Assembly (NCBI RefSeq): GCF_000003815.2
Contig: NC_049980.1
Coordinates: forward strand, 12,282,591-12,346,590
DNA from: Branchiostoma floridae
Lineage: Eukaryota; Chordata; Leptocardii; Amphioxiformes; Branchiostomatidae
Direction: 5' to 3'
DNA: 64,000 bases
Of this stretch, positions 49,562 through 60,625 are shown piece after piece; the stretch's first letter is position 1; every line of letters starts with the position of its first letter. The translations under genes were made by a program, and so were the position numbers. The notes under the pieces were generated by a model. It was not told the DNA's origin and made no database searches. It saw nothing but the letters and a program-made list of their open reading frames with translations.

Positions 49562-51541
49562 ATGGCTGTCACGCACAGAAAAGTCGCCTGTTGTGTTCTA
49601 GCGATATCTCTGTTGCTTTTTGTATTGAGCATCGTTCATCTCAACAGTGATCCTATGTCAGAAGATGAACCAGGTAAGTGTATGTATTATGTTCATGCAT
49701 GTTTGGTTTGTTAAAGTTTAGGGGTGGAAATGACAAGGGTCACTTTTAAAGCTAGTCTATCTGCGTATTGTGGTATCTATATCTTGGGAAGCTTATAATG
49801 ATTGAGCAATATATTTTGTGCTCCGAGGCAAATGATTTGATTATCTTGACATGACTTCCGCAGATTGATGTTAGTATTTGACAATGCAAGAGGCATTGGA
49901 TGTTATGGAATCTCTTGTGCACTTTGTTATGATTCAAAGTGGTTATAGAATGTTCCTTTGAGTTGGAATTCCAAACCTTGGGTAGAGTTCATGGGAGTGC
50001 AATATCAGAGATAAAGTTTCCATACATCCGATGGTTAACGTTATACGTACGTCAAGTGCAATGGTTACTTACTTACTTAGTGTTTGTACGAGAGATACAT
50101 GTACGTATACACCATGGCCGAAGTGTTAGTGCCTTGTAAGGTGATAACCTATAGTTATGGTTGTTCACCAAAGCTAGAAGAACACAACACTCACTTTCAA
50201 AAGACTCTTTGTTCTCTCTAAATGGACGTCCTTGCGAGTACATGCCACAGGGCTGTGTGGCAACTTGGCACAATCTTAAGATGCATGTTGATTGAGTTAC
50301 TTCAGCTGTACAGTTTCTCTTGCATCGCCTGCTACAAAGTACCCGTGGCCCAGCTACAATCATGGGTATCTTGACTTTGTTTGTATTCCCAAATGGTCGT
50401 AGTACCTGGCACCATGAACGTAAATGGATGTTGTATTGTTAAGGATATATGTTACTTTTTTTTACTTTTGAAGAGCTCTTTGTGCAGTTCAAGAAGTCAG
50501 GGAAGGAAGACGTTGAAAGCGAAGAAGGTGAACGACACTTCCAATTACACGGACACAACAAACAAGGACATACGACAGCGTCGGTACAAGACAGAGATGC
50601 AGAAGAAGAGGACTATGAAGGAGAAGGCATTGGGGAGGGGGGCGAAGCGGAGGAGAGCAATGATAGCAAATTGTCCTTCAGTGTGGTATACATGCAGCAT
50701 CTTACTGATGAATCTGCCAACGGTCCCGTATATTCAGGTATTACTTTTTGCTTACATTATGCATGGTTCACAGAATTCTTTTCATGTTTCGCGTTCGCCG
50801 GTAGACCCTGCATCGATGTACAATACTAGAGCCCTCTAGCACTTCCCGTTATAACTGCAACTGTTTGTGGTTAGTACAATCCAGTTCAAGGGCAGAGCAT
50901 TTTCTGACGGACCTAGCTAGTACGACTATGCTTATATTTGTTCGGCAAGAGATTTAAAGTGAAATACGATGTTTGAATAGTTGCAAAGTGATATGTAAAC
51001 ACATATACGCCGATATTGGATTGGACCTCGGAAGATGAAAAAGAAGTTGAGATACCCGACTCGGACTAGATTCATGTTCATCTCAAACCAATCTATGCTG
51101 TTACTAAGAGCTACTTCATTTCTTTGAAAAAATGTGTGTTTTTTAGGCTACATGGCCGGGTTCGTGCTGACAGTTTCTGCTGTAGTGGTGCTGGGAGTTG
51201 CAGTCAGAGGTGCGATGTTTCTCAAAAGGTGACCATGTTGTTTTTTGATAATTCCACTCCTAAATATCTTCGATAATATCAGAGTCAACAATACATTCTT
51301 CATTATACAGTAACAGTTTCTTGTATGTCAGAAAGAACATGAATGGTGATACCCAAGCACTTGTTGCTCCATAGCAAAACTGCTACCAGGGGTAAAGTTC
51401 ATAGAACGTCCCAACATATTGATTTGACAACGTGCACATGAAATCGCCTTGTGACGAGTATAACCACTATGACTTAGTTATAACCAGACTTATCCTTTTT
51501 TTTTGCACAGACGTGGAAAGAGAAGATCAACAATATCCTGA
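49562..51541 (+). CDS. Unrecognised single-pass membrane protein with acidic ectodomain and basic tail
   Basis: Four exons join in frame to 162 aa: 49562-49673, 50474-50737, 51147-51228 and 51511-51541. Phases 1, 1 and 2 all match. A cleavable signal peptide or signal anchor spans residues 8-27 (VACCVLAISLLLFVLSIVHL). Residues 38-125 are very acidic and Ser/Gly/His-rich (DAEEEDYEGEGIGEGGEAEE). A transmembrane helix follows at about 127-146 (AGFVLTVSAVVVLGVAV), then a 16-residue basic tail containing KRRGKRRSTIS with a PKA-type RRST site. The topology is type I if the signal is cleaved. I do not recognise a family. The exon 2 boundary is chosen for its long pyrimidine tract and phase. The last coding exon is repeated just after the gap at 51565; see the finding on assembly. 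The KY-TIR gene lies 2.4 kb downstream on the same strand. Confidence 0.6.
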
Positions 51542-52003
51542 TGTCATCGCCACTGTAGATCACANNNNNNNNNNNNNNNNNNNNNNNNNNNNNNNNNNNN
51601 NNNNNNNNNNNNNNNNNNNNNNNNNNNNNNNNNNNNNNNNNNNNNNNNNNNNNNNNNNNNNNNNAAGGTGACCATGTTGTTTTTTGATAATTCCACTCCT
51701 AAATATCTTCGATAATATCAGAGTCAACAATACATTCTTCATTATACAGTAACAGTTTCTTGTATGTCAGAAAGAACATGAATGGTGATACCCAAGCACT
51801 TGTTGCTCCATAGCAAAACTGCTACCAGGGGTAAAGTTCATAGAACGTCCCAACATATTAATTTGACAACGTGCACATGAAATCGCCTTGTGACGAGTAT
51901 AACCACTATGACTTAGTTATAACCAGACTTATCCTTTTTTTTTGCACAGACGTGGAAAGAGAAGATCAACAATATCCTGATGTCATCGCCACTGTAGATC
52001 ACA
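51226..52003. other. Block of 339 bp repeated across a 100-N gap (likely false duplication)
   Basis: 51226-51564 and 51665-52003 are the same length and identical apart from one substitution (TATTGATTT against TATTAATTT). They are separated by exactly 100 N. The pattern is that of two allelic contig ends joined by a scaffolder rather than a biological repeat. The second copy carries another copy of the last membrane-protein exon. Confidence 0.85.
51565..51664. other. Assembly gap, 100 N
   Basis: A round-number N run is conventionally used for gaps of unknown size. Confidence 0.95.
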
Positions 52004-52104
52004 GGTCGATATACGCATCACGCATGCGGCATCATACCGCAATTCTGTGACTGGTAGATCACAGGACGATATACGCATCACGCATGAGCATCATACCGCA
52101 ATTC
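51995..52104. repeat. Tandem duplication of a 50-bp unit
   Basis: Copies at about 51995-52044 and 52055-52104 share TAGATCACAGG, CGATATACGCATCACGCATG and CATCATACCGCAATTC with two or three changes. Confidence 0.85.
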
Positions 52105-53924
52105 ATCCTAGGAAACATGTCCGTTCATTCAACGTCATCAGGCTGAGAAATATCGTACATAAACTTGTCTTTCTTCCAAGTCAAAACAACTGGAAGGAAA
52201 TAAAAACAACCGTCTACTACCCTGTTTCAAATGCCAGCACCTTTTTACCTAAGACGCAACTACGGTAGTGAGAAAATAGATTCATAGGGTCGCTACTGAA
52301 ATGACAAAACATGCCAAACAATGAAAGAAAATTATTACTTATCTATGAGAGTGGTATATGTATAGAAGGAAAACGCAAAAATCTTATTAATCCTTCAATC
52401 ATGGAATGCATACACAATTCAAGTAGGCACTTCTTGGTTAATAACTATTTCTGACATAATCACACAAAGTTTCAAGCTATAGCTATATCTCTTATATTAT
52501 ATAGTTATAATAATTACAAAAAGTATTTAAGCAACTTGATTAGTTTTCAAAACGGACAGACGCTTTAGACATCTTCACCTGTCTTTCGTCAGTCAAAAAT
52601 GAAGAACATTACTAGAATTGCACATCGCACGATCACACAGGCTATGATGACAAGATTAAACCCTGAGTTTCCAAAGAGGTAGTTCATGAGAAACGAGGCT
52701 CATGTAACTATGGGGATCATCACTGTCTAGACCGCCCGATATCCGTCAGCACAGGGCACTGAGGACCTTTGCTGTTTACAGAAGTTGTCTGTCAAAAACA
52801 GTTCAAGAGGCATTCAGGTCGTTACAAGAAAAACGTTTCTGGTCACGCCAAGACGAAGATCTCGACATGCATCTTCATTTACCGTCACAACATGTATATA
52901 TGTCTGCAGCCTCTAGTGGAAATTTAAAGAAAATGGAACATTGACCGTATGATCAGCTGGAAGCTAAAGGGCCAAAATTCTCCTAGTAGATTAATGAAGA
53001 TCAACTATTCTCAGATCAACAATCCTTTGTTCCCAAGGATCTAGGTCTCCACAGTGAAGGTGGACGTCTGAAAAAATGTTGCGTTTCCAGCTACCTGAAC
53101 GACACTAGCAAAAACCCTGCCGGCCTTTTTTGGGGGGGTTGGCGGCAGGCAATTGACGTAAATCTTTTTTTGCCTCTGAGTGATGAAGACAAATCAGAAT
53201 TCAAGTCTTGCAAGTTTTCTTACAGACGTCCTGTGTTTCTCTGTCTGTTAATAGACTAAGTCTTAAGCAATTGATGAAACAATGTGTCAAACATCTGATA
53301 TATTATATATACAGATAGTTTGTACAATGTATCTGTTTGATGTTGAAAAAAACACAACAGTGATACATTTCAGTTTTAAAAAGATAACCCCTACCTACCG
53401 ACCCTATTCAGGATCAGGCACATTCGGAAACACATTTATCGATTTTCCTAGGCCCTGGAGTCGTAACCTAGGGGACTTTAAACCCGAGTCCTAAACATTA
53501 TATATACAGCGCATGTTTGGTTATTTCGCGGTGTACCTTTAACTTTCGTTCCTAAGCACGTCATCATGGTTACAAAAGGGGCCGTCCCGTATACGTGTGG
53601 TACAAGTTTGGGGCCCTTAACAATAATGTTTTCATTTCCAACAGCGAGTATACATAACATCAACAAAACCTCACGGGGGATTCTGTCACATGAGACAACA
53701 TTATAAATAGATCTTTTAATGAACACAATGTGAAAGAAATCCGAATCATTATATATCGATTCGCAACCCAAACGGGACAATGAAACGTCCCTACGTGTAA
53801 AGAGATTTGGCGAACAATAGACGTGCATACGTGAGGGCCCGGTGCTTAGGTTAAAGAGCTTACAAGTGCTCGCTCATGACACAGGCACTAGGCGAAGTCA
53901 CAACTGTTGTGGTAGAAATTAACC
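52105..53924. other. Intergenic region upstream of the KY-TIR gene
   Basis: I see no gene here. A stretch at about 53105-53280 (AGCAAAAACCCTGCCGGCC, CAAGTCTTGCAAGTTTTCTT and AGTCTTAAG) recurs diverged at about 58795-58985, marking a dispersed repeat. The KY-TIR promoter should lie just before 53925; no TATA box is obvious. Confidence 0.45.
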
Positions 53925-56106
53925 ATGGGGCTAGTGTGCAGCACGGGGGGTGAGCTGCCCATCTCAGGACCTGTGGTGGGATGTCCCGTGTGTGACAATA
54001 GACCGTCCGAACAGGCAACGTGGGCAGAGCAGTTTCAGGTGTCACAGGAGAGACTTCAGCACCTGGCCAGGTGGAACGAACAGGTGAGGAGGGCGTGATG
54101 ACACACGACAGATGTGTGCACATGTGCGCTACGTGGAAATATACGATTTAGTTTTCACATTTATACTGCGCCATATACGTGAAGAAACAATAATAATATT
54201 ATGTTTGGAAAATGAATAGAAGGAAAGGCAACCGAGAACTATCACAGGCAACATGAATAATTTAGCGGACTTAATGACATTTTCGTCTCCTTCTCAGCCC
54301 TTTGTGTTGTAAGCATGAGTTACCTTCCTTATGTGGATAGGAAGTACGTTATTGGTTGAATGGTTTAAAATAGCTCCAGTAAAGACCAGTTACGAGTCAA
54401 TTACAAAATACGACCTGCAGTGTATTTCTATCAAATATATTTTGAAATACAGGCCAGGGACAAGAATTGTGACATAGTGCCTTGCAGCTTAGTACTAGAC
54501 TAATGCCCCTACTAGGTTACTAGTTCTTTGTTAACTGTTGTTTGCTTAAGTTCTACTGAGTCATGTTTGCTCCCCACCTCGAGCTCTGTGTGCTAAAGTT
54601 CTAATACTGTACCTGTGGTGCTCTTGTCAGAGACTACGTGCAGCTAGCCGACATGTCTGTGTTGTGCACAGGCTAACCTAATTTTGAACAATGCTAAAAT
54701 TAATTGTTGCCATGCAACCCTATAACATTACTCGGTGGATAATGTCTCATATATACACATATCTACATGATCTGCTTGTCTTGTTTCAATCTTGAATACA
54801 AGGTTAAGTCTCGTGCGAAGAAACCAGACAAAGTGGGGGTGGGGTGAAACGAGCCCTTTACCCTTTGATTGCACGAAAATAATACATAATTCAGTGGCCC
54901 TAGTCCAGCTCTTTTTTCATAATGTCATATCCTGTGATGGCATGCGGTGCGATCCTTGCTTTGTTGATTTATTAATACCATACACCACGATTTCGTAAAA
55001 TGCTCTTTAACGGCAGTATGCTGAATACAGGGTACCATTTTTGGGCTAACAAGTGCTATTGTATCAAAAACGTGGTAAATGCATAGACGACATTGTATTC
55101 CCTATTAGATGCTGTCAGTGCCCCCTTTGTAACGAACAATATTGCAAGGAAGGGTGCCTGATACCTTCATTGTCATGAATAAAAATCCATTACTCATTGT
55201 TGACCATTGTTGGAGGAGGGTGTGTGTGATTGTAATACTAGTATTCATCGATATCACATTGCTACGAAGACACCAGCTAATGCCTAATGACTTAAGGATC
55301 CAACTACTTGTATATCGTATAGAACTTCTGAACGGATAGCCCCGCGGTATCCAATCCTATCAGCTGCAGAGTCTATCTCTTTCTCTCTGACGAAACAGAT
55401 TTGGCAGGTATAATAGATTTTGAATATTGGCTCACTAAATTGATAAGACCCCCGATTTTTTTTCCTGCCAAGACTAGCCTGGATTTCGGTCGACCGATGA
55501 TAAAGGAAACTATTCTAACCATATGATATGAATATATGTGACATCTAAGTGACAAACACGAATGGCGGGCGTTTTTCCGACATGATCTCAGCGGCGTTTA
55601 TAAACGGTGCAATATACTTGACACCGATCTCTTTATTGTAAACTTGTTGAACTATTCCTTTTTTCGCTTCCAGGCTCCATTCTTCAGCACGTTTGAAGGG
55701 TTGGTGGACTACTTGACGGGCCAGACCACTAGCGATGTGGAGAGGTTCTGGGTCCTGTTCCACTGGATTCAACTGGAATGTCGTCGTCACGAGCAAACAC
55801 ACAAACCCCAGTCCGAGGACTCCCCATGGGGGTTTCTGAGGGCGGTTCAGAACAGGACGAGATCACACGCAGAGCTGTACAAGAAATTGTGCAGGTAAAC
55901 AAGTTGTTCGATTCTTAGTAGAGAAACATGAGTCCTCTCCAGTCCAATTCTTCATACATGTATATGTCAGGCTAGAGTCTGGCTCAATAACTGGCTTAAT
56001 TTTTTTGAACTTTCTGAACCTTTTTACCTTTTGATGCTAAGCTATTATTGTATAAAACTGCAATCAGCCTTTTCTGCCGTTCATTATAAATAATTCAATA
56101 ATCTTC

Positions 56107-56147
<41 letters not shown>

Positions 56148-59100
56148 CTATTTCTTTCTTTCTTTTTTTTCTCTCATAATGACAGCGCATGTTGAAAATA
56201 TTCATGCTTTGTATGTCGTTGATTTATTCTTGGTTTATTCTTTTCCAATCATACTTTAGGACTGCTCACTTGAAGTGTAAGATTGTGAGCGGACTTTGCA
56301 AGTCCATTGCGGACACGTCTGAAGAAGCATCTGTGACTGGGGGTGCATCCAAGTCATCGTGGAACGAGGTAACCATAAACGGAAGGCGCGGATTGGTCGA
56401 CTGCGGACTTGAACTAGACTTCGAGCAAATTCGAATTCCGCCATTTTACTTTTTGTCCCAACCAACCCATTTTGCCACTGCCCACTTTCCGGATAACAAG
56501 TCTCATCAGTTGCTAGAGGTCAACATCACGTTGGAACAGTTCCAAGGTCACGTCAATTGTTTCCCACACTTTTTTGGCCTTGAAAAAGATGCGATAGAGA
56601 ACCATTCAGGTGATGTAAGTACAAATGACGGCATAGCTGTTCTAAAGCTCGGAACTACTAAGCCAGTTAAATGCTGCCTACAAAGCTCGGACAGAATCAC
56701 AGTTCAAAGTAGATTCGACCTCAGCAAACATGTGAAACAGCTGAGGACTTCTGTAGATGGCCAGGTGGCCATTATTGTCCGACCGCCATTTCTCGGACGA
56801 TACAAATTGAAGGTCTGGCTACAAGATGAAAAGAGTGACACTTTGTTGCCAGTCTGTAGGTATACTATAGTGTGTGGAAAGGTAGCCAAGGACTGTTCGC
56901 CTTTTAAAAGTGACGCTGAGTCCCACCAGAGAACTTATCAAAGGAAAAAGAAAAACCGCACCTCGACAAGTTCCCAAGAGCCGACAAAACCAACCCGACC
57001 GTCCTCAATCACCTGGTCGGACGAGCCAGTGGCATCGCCGGGGAAAAGTCGGTCTGCACGAAGAAGGCTACAGAAGGACAAATATTCTGACCAAGTTTCA
57101 TCAGAAGTTGCTCCCACTGAAAACATGCCACCTGTTGAGGGAAATGCAGACTACCCAAAAACGTACAAGGCATGGACGCGGGAGTGTGTCCTGTACAGAC
57201 CTAAAGCGAGGACGCTCTCCAAAGGCGCTTTAGTCAAATTCAAACTTGCAGTACCACACATCAACCGCTTGGCGGTGCTTTTGCCTTTCTCTGAGGATGG
57301 TTACAAAAAAGTTCCGCTGAAGTCGAGAGACGGAGGTACCACGTGGAAGGGAAAGGCTAGGGTTCCTAACGGGGACGACGCAGAAAGACGATATGTGTTT
57401 GTAGTGGGGACGCCCAACGGCACAACTGAAGGACAATACTTACTGGAGTACGATATAGGTGGGTATATATGGAATGGCGATCCGTTATGATGTGTAGCCT
57501 ATAGACTAGTTCAGATAGGTGCATGTTATATAGATCCACAGAAAGTAAGAAATGAAAGGTCTCATACCTCCGTGAAAAAATCACAATTAAAAAAAAAAAT
57601 TATTCATTAGTTTGGAATTTCCCCCTGGCACCAGATGTCAACAGACATGTAAATACAAAGTTGCAGAACTTTAGTGAACAAAGGAAATTACATGACCTTT
57701 GATAACATATTCTTGGACCTTTATTGGACCTTTGACCTAACTTGCTGTCCGTGTCCCCGACGTGCTTAGCATGTTGAAATGTGTGGACACACAAACAGAC
57801 AGATACACCAAATACAATGCCCCCAGTTTCGCCGAGACAACAAAAGCGGTAGGACGGAACTCTAGATCTGCTGAGCTATAGTTGTAACTATCATACAGCT
57901 GTTATTTCTTGTCACAGGAGACAGGAACCCACCGGAAGGGGAATCTATGGAGGATCACGACAACGATCTGAGTATGTTGGCACTTTTAGATGAAAAATAT
58001 CCTATCATATGTAAATCTACAACTTGAAACACGAGCAAGACAGACACATGTAGCTTAAATTCTATCTTATAAAACAGAACTTCGAAGACCAAAATCTTGA
58101 TTAAGTTTGCAATGAAAGCCAACAGACTCTGCTGTAATCCGAGTTAAAACCTTGAATCTGGTGAAATGAAGCCCATATCTATGTCTATTACATGTATCAT
58201 GCTGAAATGGCAAAAGCTGTCCGAAACTGAAATACGTACGTTCCATATAACTGTCTCGTCACATTGTGCATACGAGAATCCTAATTCTGTGAATTTGAAT
58301 ATTTTCGCGGGATTGAGCTTTCATGATGGGAGTGGAACTGCTGAATTTCGTGGTTGAGACAGTACTGTGGCATACTGAAAGCTTTATCGCAGTGTCATGA
58401 TTTTGCGCTGGCGGTTGGAGGTCTGGCGACAAAAAATAAAGCCACCGCAAACGTTTGAAGATTTATGGTATATACTAAGTAACGCTGCTGTCCCATCCTG
58501 AGGTCAACATGTATCAAATACATCACTCAACACGTACGCCAAAAGACACGTCACTTAACTTACAGTAACCTCGAACCAGTCATCTCTTACACGTAGGCTT
58601 TCATGATCTTACGTCACATCTAATTCCAGATCACGATGACCAACTCTTACACGTAGGCTTTACCTGACGTCACGTCTAATGCGAGATCGCGATGACCTTG
58701 TTTATGATGGTTAACTTCAGACAACTTCTGCCACTTCAGCCTCATACTATACCTTTGGTCTGGGAAAAAAAGATATGTTTTCGGTTACCCAACATGGAGC
58801 CCTAGCAAAAGCTTGCCGGCCTTTAATAGACGTTTGTGTCGACCGCTAACAAAAAGTACATAAAATTTACAATCAACAAGTCTTGTATACTTTCTTGCAA
58901 ACTTTGTCGTTCTATATTTGACGCTCTGTCAACGGACTACTGCATACCGGAAACACATATTTTCTTAGGCTTAAGTCAAGCCTGAAAATATTTCGAAATT
59001 AAGATATTGTGTTTTAATTCTACTTATCTAGGTATGACAATCATGTTTTTAATTTCAAAAATTATTTCAACCCCAGAACTGCATGACCTGAGAGATTCCC

Positions 59101-60593
59101 GCCTCAAACCCCTCCCGGACGGTTTCACCTATCACATCATGATCAGCTACTCCTGGGCGCAGCAGGAAGTCATCATCAAGGTCAAAGAACATCTCAACAA
59201 AGTCGGCTACAGGGTAAGTCAACAATGTCCGCAAGTCTTGGTACAGGCATATTCTGAGCCCCAGTCACATATAGTTGACTATGGCCTACCAACGTCCATA
59301 GTTAGGGGTAGCTCGTGAGCTCATCTGTCGGGTTGGGAGTTTATCCATGAGGTGGACTATAAATGCGATCACGCAGAAGAGAGCACTGTCAGCGCTAGAA
59401 TAGGATGGATGCAGGCCACACCCAACCCGGCATCAACGTTGGTAATGCTAAGGTTACATTTCCAACCAGGGGCCCTAGCTGTCGGACATATATTTGGGGA
59501 ACGAAAAATGTGATATAAAAGACAACAAAACACACAAATTGTACCTAAAGTTATTCAAAAGCATATCTATTTGCTTTTCTTTATCTTTTCCGCAACCAGC
59601 CCGCCCTGGCTCCGGGAGGAAATGTGACCCTAGCATTACATCGGTAGTGGTTGGGACCTAAGTCCGATGATTGCTGAACATGTTACAGAGATATTTGTCG
59701 CGCACAGACGAATGAGGCTAAGTCAGCAGAAGAGGCAGCCGATCTCAGAATAGGGCAGCTAGAAAGACACAATGATTTAGTTTATCCCACGCGCACATCG
59801 AGATTTCGTGCATAAAAGCCAATATGCCCTTCAGCGATAGGTTGAGTGTGGGGGATGAGGGCACCGGTTAATACTTGCGGAGAACGTCGGATTGTGTCAA
59901 TAGCCTCACTTCGTCTGGCATAACCTGACACAAACCGGAGGACGAAAAGTACCCCAGTAAAGACTACTGCAACAAGTGTATTGATATGAATGGTTTAATA
60001 GTTTGAACTTTGAACCGACATTATCAGTAGGCTATTACGTTCTTATCTGATCTATTGGACAGTTGGGGTACCACAGAAGATCTGGCAACCAGTTTTAGCC
60101 ACCCTTCTTAGCTGTCTGTTCTTCATTATGTTTCACATAGTGTCATGCCAGCCCTGATAATGTTATTATGTTCACACACAAGGCAAAACTACTTCCTTTT
60201 CGCAGATGCATTTAGAAAATGTCGATACGTTCTATCAAGAAATTGTTAGGGAAGTTCAAGTTAGTCAGAAGCAATGTCCGCTTTCTTTATGTTCTCTCGC
60301 TGAAATGTTGGTGCAGGTGTGGTTAGACAAGGACGAGATGGGCGGGACCATGCTGGAGTCCATGGCCCGCGGAGTCAGGTCATCTGCCATCGTCATCATC
60401 GCCTTTTCTGAGGATTACGTCATCAGCGACAACTGCAAAAGAGGTATCCTTTTCATGTATTTTACTTCATCAAAATCAACATGACGAGTAGGTATGGGGT
60501 AGTAGCTTAAAAACGTAATAATAACAAGTGCATTCTGGCACATTTTTACCTCCATGAAATGTCATGGAGGTTATATTTTACCCAGCGTTTGTG

Positions 60594-60625
<32 letters not shown>

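Noticed and set aside
52960-53160. Weak resemblance to the zinc-binding part of a BEL/Pao-type integrase
   Set aside because: Only a short GGRL-like phrase supports it; there are no flanking LTRs or other domains, so I do not call a retroelement fossil.
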